Shown here one piece after another: positions 1-9,107 of a stretch of DNA of 64,000 bases (positions within the stretch are counted from its first letter, which is position 1; the number at the start of each line of letters is the position of its first letter). Made by a program: the position numbers and the translations under genes. The DNA comes from Tetramitus jugosus. Its lineage: Eukaryota > Heterolobosea > Eutetramitea > Acrasida > Vahlkampfiidae. A model generated the notes under the pieces. That model was not told the origin of the DNA. It saw only the letters and a list, made by a program, of their open reading frames with translations, and did not search any database. The DNA lies in contig OW569383.1 of assembly GCA_937625935.1 (NCBI GenBank), positions 248,001 through 312,000 of the forward strand, in the 5' to 3' direction.

Positions 1-2652
1 TCTGTACACAGCAGAAGGAGCATCTGGCCATATCTCTCTCACACTCTGGCAATCAACAATATTTCTTTTCTCACTATTAGTGAAGAAGTCTACCTCGATC
101 ACATCTCCATTTTGATTTAAATATGGACCATAAATGGAAGAAATATTCCTCAGTGTGGATGAGGGATTTCCTGAAGCCATTCTCACTTGGACAGGATCTA
201 TTGTTCCCCAAAAATTGAATTGTGCATTCACTACAGAGCTTCCTCTGTTGTTGAGTACAAAAGAGCCTGATTTAAATTGGAAGTAGTTTCTATGAATTTT
301 GACTCCTCCAGTCACATCGACAAGTTGATTAAAACCTGGAAGAATGGTATTATCAGCTATCTTATTGTTTCTGAAGTCGGATAGAACACATCCTATCGTT
401 GGAAACTTCAGTGAGACCACTTGATTAAAAATTAAATTATTAGAGAAAATATTACTTTCAATCAGGATTGGTTGTGAGCAATTCACAGTTTCAAATGACA
501 GAATACAACTGGCATTGTTCCTTTGGAATGTGTTCTTCTGAATGTAAAATTGTCCCTCACTTTGTTTGTTAATCGTAACAGCTCCAGTGCATTCTGTAAA
601 CTCATTATTATTGACTGTTCCAACATCAGCTTTAGTCTTGACATTCAACGGATCTCCTAAATTCGCGAAACGATTGCCAGTAATACTCAATTGACCATGT
701 TCACTATCTACTTTTACACCAGTACCCATACCAACAAATTGATTCTTTGTTATTGAAACTGATGCAGAGTTCTTTGATACCACCTCCATTATGGGAGCGT
801 TTCCATCGATCTGAAATAAATTATCGTTGATATCCGTGGTCGATGATGAACCGGTTGCTTTGATGTAGATAATGGGATTGACACTGGAATTGTTGGAAGA
901 CATATTACTGTACTTGATCTCCACATTCTCTGTATCCTGTGTTTGAATTGCATATTCATCCACTTCTTCGAAGCGAGAATATGAAATGACCAATGATCGA
1001 CCTTCTCGTGTCTGTAGTGTAATACCTTTCCCACAGACAACATAAACCAGCAGTATCTGGGATGAATTTGAAGTAATTTTTGGTTGAGAGACAGCGTTCA
1101 GGCTTCGGATATGAGTATGCGATGTGAGACTTCCTTGCATGTGTAGAGTTGCATTCAGGAGTGAAAGGGCCCCATTTCCACTAAAAATCAACTCAGCACC
1201 AGGATACCCAGCTAGAGAATTATTTGTCACCTTGATTGGTCTGTTGATGAGATATCGATAATTCGTCTCAAGATTAGTGCTCATTACAATGTGTTGAGAC
1301 AAGATGATGCTTGTATTTGACATTGTTCCGAGACTCACAATCAAATTGCCATAACCACTCGGAAGAACAATACCACTCCATAAGCTATTAGAGAAGCTTG
1401 TTTGAGCTGCAATAATGATGTTTCCAATTGTATCAACGGTGATCAATCTTCCACTCTCAGTCAGTCCCATGCTTCCAAAGGTTTCACATATCACCGTACT
1501 ACCAATTGGATATGAAATTTTACACACAAAACCATCTGAGAGAAGAAGGTCACTCGACGATATCGTGGTTTGTCCGAGTATGTTGACAGTGCCGAAAACT
1601 TTACCCGTAACTACCAGGAAGTCAGATGATCGACCATTAATTCCATAGATTTCTAAAGAACCTGAAGATGAATTGCTAAAGATTCTTCCTTTTAGAGAAT
1701 CTGAATAATCATATAACCGAGTCCCATCGAATGAAAGACTGTAATGAGAGTCCGGCTGTTTGGAAGTCACAAGAGGTGCCTTATCACCATATTGCTGAAC
1801 CTCAATTATTGTTTTTTGATTTAAGTCCACGAGAACATAGAAACTGGTTGAGTTAGTAGTTGGGCTCATTACCTTTCCACCCATAGTAACTGAGCTCTCA
1901 GTGCTGAGACCTAACCCCATAGTACCGTTGTGAACCGCCAGATTCATACCAACATTTTTTCCCCCTCCAACACTGGAAGCAATCTCTTCTATGAGGTTGG
2001 GAGCGTCATACTTACTCACGAATATGCATGAAGTGTCATTGGATGACCTCATCGTTCCAGTGAAATACAAAATGTTCGTCACGGGATCAACAGAACTACC
2101 ATAGAACATAGTGTTTGGCAGTGCTGCTGATCCATACGAATCTCCGGCTAGTGAAAATTGATGGAGAGGTCCAGCATTATTTGTTGCTCCTGCAACAAAG
2201 AGGCGGTCTTGCCATAGAGAGACAGTGTATGGAGTGAAATCAACGAGAATTGTCCATGAAGGAGTGCCGTCACTCTTCATCAAGGATAGAAATCCAACAA
2301 ACGATAAACTACCGAGTGCACCCACGTTCAGAACATTGTTCATCAGTGGAGATCCATCAGTCAATGTTCGATTCATGGTTCCCACAACAGCAATCTCATT
2401 TGTTGATGGAACATTTGTCATGGCATAGAAAGTGACACCATCACCCATTCCTTGAATCCAATTGACTGGAATGTTTGGAGTGGGAAATGCCGTCGCGACA
2501 GGGAGGGAACAACATATGAGCCACAATAGGCACACATTAATACAGAACGAAGAGAGAATCTCACCAACTCTTCTCCTTGAAAGAACAGTTGATTGTTGAT
2601 TGAAATGTCTTGAGGTTGTACAGGGATACTGTTGCAAGATTGAATCACTCAT
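1..2652 (-). CDS. Right-handed beta-helix surface/secreted protein (3' end outside window)
   Basis: One uninterrupted reading frame runs from an ATG at 2652 to the window edge (884 codons, no stop). Residues about 33-55 are hydrophobic and end in an Ala-rich cleavage-like site (VATA|FP), so the protein enters the secretory pathway through a signal peptide or signal anchor, after an unusually long polar N-terminus. Residues about 60-330 show repeated strands with G-T/G-A turns, suggestive of a beta-propeller-like region. From about residue 400 to the edge there are short repeats of the type found in parallel beta-helix (pectate-lyase-fold/NosD-type) proteins: N-x-F/I ladders such as ITKNQF, ITGNRF, NNNEF, IQKNTF, IESNIF, followed by QFNFWG, the N-W/F-W-G signature that closes many such domains. 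N-x-S/T sites are abundant, fitting glycosylation. The beta-helix assignment is from motif recognition; substrate or partner is unknown. Confidence 0.75.
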   Translation of the reverse strand, partial: MSDSILQQYPCTTSRHFNQQSTVLSRRRVGEILSSFCINVCLLWLICCSLPVATAFPTPNIPVNWIQGMGDGVTFYAMTNVPSTNEIAVVGTMNRTLTDGSPLMNNVLNVGALGSLSFVGFLSLMKSDGTPSWTILVDFTPYTVSLWQDRLFVAGATNNAGPLHQFSLAGDSYGSAALPNTMFYGSSVDPVTNILYFTGTMRSSNDTSCIFVSKYDAPNLIEEIASSVGGGKNVGMNLAVHNGTMGLGLSTESSVTMGGKVMSPTTNSTSFYVLVDLNQKTIIEVQQYGDKAPLVTSKQPDSHYSLSFDGTRLYDYSDSLKGRIFSNSSSGSLEIYGINGRSSDFLVVTGKVFGTVNILGQTTISSSDLLLSDGFVCKISYPIGSTVICETFGSMGLTESGRLITVDTIGNIIIAAQTSFSNSLWSGIVLPSGYGNLIVSLGTMSNTSIILSQHIVMSTNLETNYRYLINRPIKVTNNSLAGYPGAELIFSGNGALSLLNATLHMQGSLTSHTHIRSLNAVSQPKITSNSSQILLVYVVCGKGITLQTREGRSLVISYSRFEEVDEYAIQTQDTENVEIKYSNMSSNNSSVNPIIYIKATGSSSTTDINDNLFQIDGNAPIMEVVSKNSASVSITKNQFVGMGTGVKVDSEHGQLSITGNRFANLGDPLNVKTKADVGTVNNNEFTECTGAVTINKQSEGQFYIQKNTFQRNNASCILSFETVNCSQPILIESNIFSNNLIFNQVVSLKFPTIGCVLSDFRNNKIADNTILPGFNQLVDVTGGVKIHRNYFQFKSGSFVLNNRGSSVVNAQFNFWGTIDPVQVRMASGNPSSTLRNISSIYGPYLNQNGDVIEVDFFTNSEKRNIVDCQSVREIWPDAPSAVYR

Positions 2653-3098
2653 GTTTGAAATAATAATGATTAGCCAATTTGAATCCGTGTGGCAAATATC
2701 TAAGTCCAAGGAATGGTGGGGGTGACTGTCCAGTTGGGCCTCAAAAAGATGTTCTAGGGATTATCGGATCTCTGGGAGATATGGACTCCCCTGAAAGCGC
2801 GTGTCACATCATATTACTCCGCGATTTCGCTCAAAATGACCTCGAAATTGGACCCAAGCTAACATGTTTGTACGCTTCTCACCTTAATGAAACCCAGTCC
2901 AGTGTGAAAGTCCAGTCGTGACTAGTAATCAAAACAGTGGAGAGTCCATCATGGGTTGCATGAAACTAACAGTAGTGTTCACATCGCTATGAGTTTGGTT
3001 TGCATTGATGTAGTGAGCATGCGGTGGAGAAATAACTTTGAGATCAGATAATTTCATTGAAGCTTCAATGAACATTCCAACAACAAAAAATCTGAACA
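2653..3098. other. Divergent intergenic region
   Basis: This 446-bp stretch lies between the start of the beta-helix gene (minus) and the start of the F-box gene (plus), so it should carry both promoters. Only short overlapping frames on both strands are present and none shows family resemblance. No specific regulatory site is recognised. Confidence 0.5.
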
Positions 3099-4118
3099 AT
3101 GACTTCCCGTGGACGTGGTCGCGGACGGCGAACATGTGCTCCCATTCCAAGATGGATAGGGTGTGGCGAACCTATTGCCAGCAGCAATCGATGTCCTTGG
3201 GCAACAAACACACACACAAGAGCGTTTAACATTAGACTACTGAGAAGTATTCACGCAACAACAGCATCAAATGTGGAATTTGATCCCACATGGAAGTTAA
3301 TTCTTCCGCAAGAAGTCATATTGAATAATATCATTGTATTTTGTGACGCCTTGTCCCTGATGCGATGGAGGAGTGTATGTAAGCAATGGAACGAGTTCAT
3401 ATTTCATTGTCACACAATTGCAAAGAATATTTGGTCTATATTTAAGTATGAACTACGCATGTGTATTGAAGGCTTAATGAATCTGCCATGTACTTTCACA
3501 TTCCTTCCCATTTATAATATCAATTGGCCTGATGGTGAATGGGAATCAAATGGTAGAAAGATATCTCTAGTTGCGCCACAAGTGCCACATAACTATGTAT
3601 TATTGAACAATATTGCATGTATGTTAATCAATGGAAGAGATCATCTGGTGGATGCATTGAGATCAACAACAGAACAAGGAGTATCTCATCAGAAACATAT
3701 CTGGAACCCTATCATAGTGAAACATGACGTGGTACATGACAGAGCTCCATTTAGATCATCTCTGAATGATGCAGCATGGAGTGAACCTTATAGTGATTCA
3801 GAGAATGTAGGTGGATTGGCATTCACTACAGTGAAGAAACTGTTTCGATTTCCAGATGAAGCAGAATACAATGGAGTTGAGTATGAGACTCTGTTCGAGG
3901 AGATTGCAGCAGGATCATCATTGTCACAGCAGGTTAAAGATGGATACAGATCCTTGAAACAAGGGATGGAAAGCATGTTCCAGGATATATCCATTATTCG
4001 TATGTCATTCCATAGTTATTACAAGGATTATGTTTCATTGTATTTGTGGCTTGGTGTCAGTGGAAGTTATCTGGGTGGCTACTGGTGGATAGGCACGAAG
4101 AATGTTCATGAAGTCTGA
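3099..4118 (+). CDS. F-box domain protein
   Basis: A 339-residue protein. The N-terminus is Arg/Gly-rich (GRGRGRR). Residues about 67-105 read LPQEVILNNIIVF followed by LMRWRSVCKQWNEFI, the helical pattern of an F-box (LP-x-E/D ... R-x-V-C-K-x-W). F-box proteins link substrates to Skp1-Cullin-F-box ubiquitin ligases; that role is inferred from family. The rest (about 110-339) is not recognised; it contains a Trp/Tyr-rich C-terminus with the pattern YLWLGVSG-YLGGYWWIG. The ATG at 3099 is the first in frame and falls in the middle of a plausible leader; several smaller frames overlapping the N-terminus are shadows. F-box-like calls with a short domain can be chance, hence moderate confidence in function, higher in the gene being real. 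Confidence 0.65.
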   Translation: MTSRGRGRGRRTCAPIPRWIGCGEPIASSNRCPWATNTHTRAFNIRLLRSIHATTASNVEFDPTWKLILPQEVILNNIIVFCDALSLMRWRSVCKQWNEFIFHCHTIAKNIWSIFKYELRMCIEGLMNLPCTFTFLPIYNINWPDGEWESNGRKISLVAPQVPHNYVLLNNIACMLINGRDHLVDALRSTTEQGVSHQKHIWNPIIVKHDVVHDRAPFRSSLNDAAWSEPYSDSENVGGLAFTTVKKLFRFPDEAEYNGVEYETLFEEIAAGSSLSQQVKDGYRSLKQGMESMFQDISIIRMSFHSYYKDYVSLYLWLGVSGSYLGGYWWIGTKNVHEV

Positions 4119-4322
4119 TCAGCGAGTGATTTCAAGTAGTTTATAGTCTGGAGTGATAGTGCTGATCCAATCGAACTAAACTTCATAACAAGAACCACAA
4201 GAAAACAAAGCGAAGAAGAAGAAGACATAAGGGTTTGTTATTCAAATTCAAATCGGTCGTGCGTTACATCTTAAGTTTGAATTTATTTGATTTTCTCCGA
4301 GTAGCATAAACAAATTCCGAGC

Positions 4323-4922
4323 ATGACGTTTCGATCATCGATCACCAGATTAATGGCCAAGTCCAGCACCATCAGCAAGACAACAGCCACATCCACCAAT
4401 AGTCACCAACAACAGCAGAAAAAAGCATTGTTCCAAACAGAGATTTTCACGCTCAAAAAATCAAAATTTTTGGCGAGCGCTCAAACCGTTCACTCTGAGC
4501 GCGAAGCTTTACAATTTCTCGATGAACTAAAGTTGAACAATAAGAAAATTTCAGAGGCGACACACAATATTGTAGCTTACAGGCTCAAAGCTAACACTGC
4601 AAAATCACCTCTAACACCTATCCAAGCAACATCTTCTCAGGTGAAAACAACAGTTGTTCCGACACGGTCTTCTGTCAAACAACAAGAAAAAGTGGAAGCT
4701 TCTTCTTTGACAAGCGTTGAAGTAATAGAACGGAGGGATGATGATGGTGAGAGTGGTGCGGGTGATCAAGTATTGAGTCTATTGAAGAGGTATGATGTCG
4801 TTGGTGTAGTTGTTGTGGTGACGAGGTGGTATGGAGGTGTCAATCTGGGAGCAGATCGATTCAAGATGATTAATCAGTCAGCGAAACAAGTGCTGCAAGA
4901 TATGGGACTCATTCCTAAGTAA
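4323..4922 (+). CDS. IMPACT/YigZ (UPF0029) N-terminal domain protein
   Basis: A 199-residue protein. Residues about 37-85 match the start of the IMPACT/YigZ fold (KKSKFLASAQTVHSEREALQFL ... ATHNIVAYRL), and residues about 145-199 match its second half (DDDGESGAGDQVL, then VVVVVTRWYGGVNLGADRF). The canonical DDGEP-x-GTAG-x-P loop is recognisable but altered. About 55 residues of Ser/Thr/Gln-rich sequence interrupt the domain between the two halves, which is longer than usual. The first 30 residues are basic and Ser/Thr-rich, compatible with a mitochondrial presequence. The family includes translational regulators that bind GCN1, and bacterial YigZ of unknown activity; the exact role here is unknown. 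It is followed by a convergent methyltransferase gene. Confidence 0.8.
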   Translation: MTFRSSITRLMAKSSTISKTTATSTNSHQQQQKKALFQTEIFTLKKSKFLASAQTVHSEREALQFLDELKLNNKKISEATHNIVAYRLKANTAKSPLTPIQATSSQVKTTVVPTRSSVKQQEKVEASSLTSVEVIERRDDDGESGAGDQVLSLLKRYDVVGVVVVVTRWYGGVNLGADRFKMINQSAKQVLQDMGLIPK

Positions 4923-4967
4923 TCATCTCGATGTAAAAATCCTTCTTCTTAAAGATTGTAAGAATCT

Positions 4968-5698
4968 TTACTGTTTAACGGCCAAATACAATTGTGTTTT
5001 GTATGGGACAGTAATCGTCTGATCATCTTTTTTGTGCGCGTTGACAATCTCCCAGAGTTGTCTAGTGAATTCCTCATCCCCCAGGTTCTTGCGTGCCTTG
5101 TTTGCTTGATTAGACGACTTGGCCATGGTGATGTAGTCAGACGGGTGCATCTCTCTAATCCATTCGAAATGAAAAGTTTGACAATTTCCAAAGTAGTTGC
5201 TCATCTCTTGTTGATACGGCCATAATCTCTATTGTTCTCATAGAGTGCCAATACACCACCCTTTTGCAATACTCTGGATGCTTCCTGATAAAAAACAGGT
5301 CTATTGAACCAATGAGCTGCTTGTGCAACGGTGACAACATGAACAGACTCCGTATCCAAGGGAATATTCTCTGCACTACCATCAACATAAGAAATGTTCA
5401 TGGAGGATGGTGTTTTGGAGATGGCGGTCTTTCTCATGTCTTCTCCAGGTTCCACACCAAAGCATCGAATCAAACTGAGACTGCTTCTTTCTTGTACTGC
5501 ACTCAAATAGATTGCCCTTGTACTAATACCTGTCCCGCAACCGATGTCTGCAATGATCAAATCATCAGAGTCGTTGCTCTGGATGGAAGGAATTGTTGCT
5601 TGATTCAATATCTCTTTGAAAAGTTCATTGGGATAGTGTGGTCTGGCTTGATCGTAATTTTGGGCCAATCCGTTGAATGCTTGTGTTGAGTCAGTCAT
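4968..5698 (-). CDS. SAM-dependent methyltransferase (type 11), frame broken near codon 165
   Basis: The frame 5698-5201 encodes 165 residues with a class I methyltransferase core: YDQARPHYP at the start, motif I IADIGCGTGIST at about 49-60, an acidic residue at the end of strand 2 (GVEPGEDM), DGSAENIPL, and VTVAQAAHWF. It then stops at a TGA. A second frame (5204-4968) overlaps this stop by ATGA and continues with about 77 residues (NYFGNCQTFHFEWIREMHPSDY ...) that look like the missing C-terminal third. The joined length (about 243) fits small yeast/plant trans-aconitate-like methyltransferases. An 11-nt GT...AG stretch at the junction would restore frame but is too short for a normal intron. 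So this is either a frameshift mutation, a read error or a broken gene. Substrate unknown. Confidence 0.7.
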
Positions 5699-6182
5699 CG
5701 CAGTATCAGGATGTTTTTTGTTTGCTATGTCTGGCTCTTCAGGAGGATGATGATAGGAGAGACTTTCTGGATAAACAATCTGAACCGGGATCCGAGAATA
5801 CCCGTTTCCCTATCGGCAATTCAGGGCATCCGATATTATTCGCTAGAACAGCCTTTTGGGATCCTTCTATTTCCTACTTTTGAATGGTTAAGTAACTATT
5901 CCAAGAAATGGGTCATTTGTTGCGGCTTGCACTCACTTTGTCATTTCCATCCTGGAGGCAACAACTATAATCAAATTGATGTTCAGAATTGAATCAGTGT
6001 TTACGGTATCAGGTCAGAAGCAATATACGTGTGAATTGAAGAGTTTCATGATAATCTCAAAGTTGTACCATAGTAAGGTGGAATTGTGCTTGAATACAAT
6101 GATCCCACCAATTGCAATTTGTTTTTAACAATAACACTTGAAGGCGAAACAAAACAAACTGAGACAAAGAACATCCTCTGGT
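5699..6182. other. Intergenic, no supported gene
   Basis: A 484-bp stretch upstream of the methyltransferase and downstream of the Frizzled-like gene. The longest frame (5711-5992, plus, 93 codons) has no recognisable motif and no homologous feel, so it is not called. Promoter of the methyltransferase should lie at the left end. Confidence 0.4.
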
Positions 6183-6680
6183 TTAATAGAACAAGATGGA
6201 CAATAGCGCAACAACCATTGCAACAGCGATTGAGCTCTTCCATTGAATAGCTGATGCTGCTCCATAGGTCATACAATTGGTTTCAGGCAGAAAATCACAA
6301 GTCAAATTGCCTTGTACAACCGTATTCTGGCACGCGATTTGGATATGCTCACATTGACTTCTGCATGGAGGAACACCACCTGGATATTCTTCAGTACACT
6401 TTGGATAAAAAGAGGCGCACATCCATGTCTTGTATGCCTTGGTACACCTATCAGGTACAGCAAACTTCTTTAAAAATTGAATTCCAGTGATAATCATGGC
6501 ATCTTTAAACTCTTGAGTAAGTGCAGTTGTCGAATTCACCGGCACCAGATAGTTGACTGGACATGCGGAGGAACCCGTGGAGACACAGGCCTGAGAATTC
6601 ACGGTTCCAATGAAACCGCAGCAAATCAATACGCAGAGCACAACTGTGGACAATAAGAATGGGACAATGGAGAACCTCAT
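6183..6680 (-). CDS. Secreted Frizzled-type cysteine-rich domain protein, probably GPI-anchored
   Basis: A 165-residue protein. Residues 1-29 form a clear signal peptide (two hydrophobic runs ending GTVNSQA). The mature part holds a series of cysteines spaced as in the Frizzled (FZ) cysteine-rich domain: C...C, then W-x-C-x4-F-Y-P-x-C (WMCASFYPKC), P-P-C-R-S-Q-C-E, and I-x-x-A-C, ending C...C. The last about 20 residues are hydrophobic with no basic tail (VAMVVALLSILFY), the usual form of a GPI-attachment signal, although a C-terminal membrane anchor is possible. In animals FZ domains bind Wnt lipids; in protists they occur in adhesion or receptor proteins of unknown ligand. Assignment rests on cysteine spacing and the conserved P-C-R/x-x-C-E block. 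Confidence 0.75.
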   Translation of the reverse strand: MRFSIVPFLLSTVVLCVLICCGFIGTVNSQACVSTGSSACPVNYLVPVNSTTALTQEFKDAMIITGIQFLKKFAVPDRCTKAYKTWMCASFYPKCTEEYPGGVPPCRSQCEHIQIACQNTVVQGNLTCDFLPETNCMTYGAASAIQWKSSIAVAMVVALLSILFY

Positions 6681-7054
6681 GTTTTGTGGTCGTGTGGGTG
6701 TAGGGGTATGTGATATCGTTGTTGTGGCTGGCAGTGTTTATGGTCAGATTTCGAATCAGAAATCATGATCCTAGACACCTGACGTGTGAAATATCTCGTG
6801 CTTTAGCCCTTTTCGCGTGTTGCGCGATCGCCAGTTCGAGACGAAAATTCTTCAGTACCGGAGAAATACTTGGATAAAGATAGAAACCGTTTATTATGGG
6901 CGAGTGTTTCATGATGCACTATGAACAAACAAGCTCCGCTCTTTGAAGGAAAGAAGTTTGAGATGTAGGAGTTTAATAGAGGTATCAAGGACGATAACAG
7001 TCGTTTCTGAACAAAGAAACCAAACCACACAATAAATATTTTCGACTAGAACAA
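6681..7054. other. Divergent intergenic region
   Basis: A 374-bp region between the FZ-domain gene (minus) and the 6-16 family gene (plus), presumably containing both promoters. No gene or defined regulatory motif is recognised. Confidence 0.45.
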
Positions 7055-7345
7055 ATGGGTTTAGTTTCAGCAGTAACTGTAACAGGAGTGGGTCTCGTCG
7101 CGGCAGTCACCATCGTGCCAGTAGTCACAGTACTTGGATTCACTGGTGGTGGAATCGTTGCAGGTAGTATCGCAGCCAAAATGATGTCTGCTGCAGCGAT
7201 TGCCAACGGAGGAGGAGTTGTTTCAATGGCTCTCGGAGGTCTAGTTGCTGCATGCCAATCTATTGGAGCGATTGGTGGAATCACCGGAGCTGCTGCCGCG
7301 GCATTTGGCGCAGGAGGAGTTGCTTTGTTGACCCCAACTCCCTAA
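7055..7345 (+). CDS. Interferon-inducible 6-16/ISG12 (IFI6/IFI27) family membrane protein
   Basis: A 96-residue, almost entirely hydrophobic, Gly/Ala-rich protein. The segment at about 28-60 (GFTGGGIVAGSIAAKMMS then AAAIANGGGVVS) is the family's hallmark, followed by a second Gly/Ala helix pair (LGGLVAACQSIGAIGG). Family members are small mitochondrial or endomembrane proteins with two to four hydrophobic helices; vertebrate ones are interferon-induced and affect mitochondrial permeability and apoptosis. Here no interferon system exists, so only the structural class can be transferred. Start: the only ATG before the hydrophobic stretch. Length equals the family's minimal size (about 80-130). 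Confidence 0.85.
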   Translation: MGLVSAVTVTGVGLVAAVTIVPVVTVLGFTGGGIVAGSIAAKMMSAAAIANGGGVVSMALGGLVAACQSIGAIGGITGAAAAAFGAGGVALLTPTP

Positions 7346-7558
7346 ACTCGCGAGTTGACTTTAGTCCCATGTTGACAACAGCATGAGACAAATCGAAAAC
7401 AATTTGTAAATTCAAACGGTCGAACTCCGTCATGCGAACATGCACCCCAGAACAGAAGAAAAAACAGAACATAAAATTATCAGTCCCATGATTGTTTTCA
7501 TCCTTTGCCAGTTTTCACACAAACGAAACAAGACAATAACAAATAAGAGAAACTCAAA

Positions 7559-8797
7559 ATGAAGAAAAACTCCGTTTCCGGTTCCGGTTCCAGGAACAAA
7601 CAAAAGGAGAGTTTACAACAAACCAATAAACGTCAAAACACGAATAACAAGAGCAAGAAAGGAGGAGCTGCTTACTCATCATCAAACAATGTTCAGACCA
7701 CCAAGGCACCTACTACTATCACTCTCAAGGATCAAGAAGACTTTCTGAGAACACATCTGGAGCCTCTGATCTTGTCAGACCCTGTTCCAAGTGACCCTTC
7801 AGACAACAGATACACTCAATCGTTTGATCCAAGCGAACAAGGACAGATTCTAGAATTTTTTCACAAGTATGGATTCGTTGTTGTTCGAGATGTGCTGACC
7901 AGTGAAGAATGTCAGCGAACGTTTGGCGAAATTATGGATATCATGGAGCAGAACACGAGACGTGCTTTCCGAAGAAATGATAGATCAACATGGGATCATT
8001 GGCCAGCCAACTCGATTGAACACTTTGGTTCGGTACAGAGAGCTCCCATCTTCTCTGAACAATTTCTAAAGAATCGTTGTAATCCAAACGTTTACAATGC
8101 GTTTCGCCTGCTGTTGAATGAAGACAATTTGATGGTGAGTCAAGATAGAGCATGTTTTTATAGACCAACGGTCAATGTGCCAGGACTGAGTGCATCTGTG
8201 ACGTCCAAGTTCCGAACTGTACTCAACTTGCATTTGGATATGAATCCTTGGAATTGGATGGATAGTGATGGGTCCGAGCAGGAAGAAGCGCTAGGAAACT
8301 TAACTTATGGTCACCGATTGAATGACTTTATTTTTGAAAACAATCAAGTGACAAAGAGTGAAGGACCTATGCACCTACAAGCAGGTATCAATCTGTTGGA
8401 CAACTTTGAAGAAGATGGTGGATTCTTGGTCGTGCCACACTTCCACAAGGTATTCGAACAGTATTTTACTCATATCATGTCCATTGGAGATCGAACAAAG
8501 CCTTCCTATGGCTTCACAAAGAATGACCCGATTCTCAAGTATTCCCTGCGAGTAGCCATGAGGCCGGGATCTATTGTACTTTGGTCTCAGAACATGCCTC
8601 ATGGCAGTGGACCAAACTATAGTTCAAGGCCTAGGAGTGCCCAATTCATCAAAATGTTCCCAACGAGCATGATTGAAAAACAACAGAGTCGTTTCAAAGA
8701 GCGTTGTTCAACCATTCGGGCACAACTAAAGAAGGCTTCTCTAGAAGAAAGTGAACTCAGTGAGTTGGCTCAGCAACTCTTGTTCAATAAACACTAG
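7559..8797 (+). CDS. Phytanoyl-CoA dioxygenase (PhyH)-like Fe(II)/2-oxoglutarate oxygenase
   Basis: A 412-residue protein with a basic, Asn/Lys/Ser-rich N-terminus (about 1-55). Residues about 95-125 (FHKYGFVVVRDVL-TSEECQ) are the PhyH entry strand. The metal triad is visible: His-x-Asp in LNLHLDMNPWNW at about 222-224, and the distal His in QNMPHGSGPN at about 346; the 2-oxoglutarate-binding Arg follows in SSRPRSAQF at about 357. GFLVVPHFH and RPGSIVLW are further family motifs. Such enzymes hydroxylate small molecules or lipids; substrate cannot be told from sequence. Length (412) is somewhat longer than PHYH itself (about 340) because of the N-terminal tail. The CDS begins at the ATG directly downstream of an A-rich leader. 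Confidence 0.85.
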   Translation: MKKNSVSGSGSRNKQKESLQQTNKRQNTNNKSKKGGAAYSSSNNVQTTKAPTTITLKDQEDFLRTHLEPLILSDPVPSDPSDNRYTQSFDPSEQGQILEFFHKYGFVVVRDVLTSEECQRTFGEIMDIMEQNTRRAFRRNDRSTWDHWPANSIEHFGSVQRAPIFSEQFLKNRCNPNVYNAFRLLLNEDNLMVSQDRACFYRPTVNVPGLSASVTSKFRTVLNLHLDMNPWNWMDSDGSEQEEALGNLTYGHRLNDFIFENNQVTKSEGPMHLQAGINLLDNFEEDGGFLVVPHFHKVFEQYFTHIMSIGDRTKPSYGFTKNDPILKYSLRVAMRPGSIVLWSQNMPHGSGPNYSSRPRSAQFIKMFPTSMIEKQQSRFKERCSTIRAQLKKASLEESELSELAQQLLFNKH

Positions 8798-9107
8798 ATA
8801 CCGCGTCTGTTGGGCTGAATGGATCTTTGTCCGTCGTTATCCTTCTTCCTGTCACATCTCTCGCCAGAGAGAACGGACTAAATAGATGACCTGATGTTTG
8901 GGTGGTTGACAAGGTTTTGCTTGAATCATCACATAGTTCGATTTGCCATACATGTATGTTCTTGTCAAGTCAATCACAGAACAATATTGTCAACAAGTTT
9001 TTTACTACCACAATGCCTGACAAGCCAAAAACTCAAAATTGAGATTATAACAAACAGCACATTTTCGAAGAACAAAGCAAGTAAAATTTACGGCGCAAGC
9101 TCCACAT
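8798..9107. other. Convergent intergenic region
   Basis: About 310 bp between the 3' ends of the PhyH-like gene (plus) and SIN1 (minus). No gene is supported; it should hold both 3' UTRs and polyadenylation signals. Confidence 0.4.

Noticed and set aside
5711-5992. 93-codon plus-strand frame
   Set aside because: No motif, overlaps the promoter region of the methyltransferase, and composition is not clearly coding.
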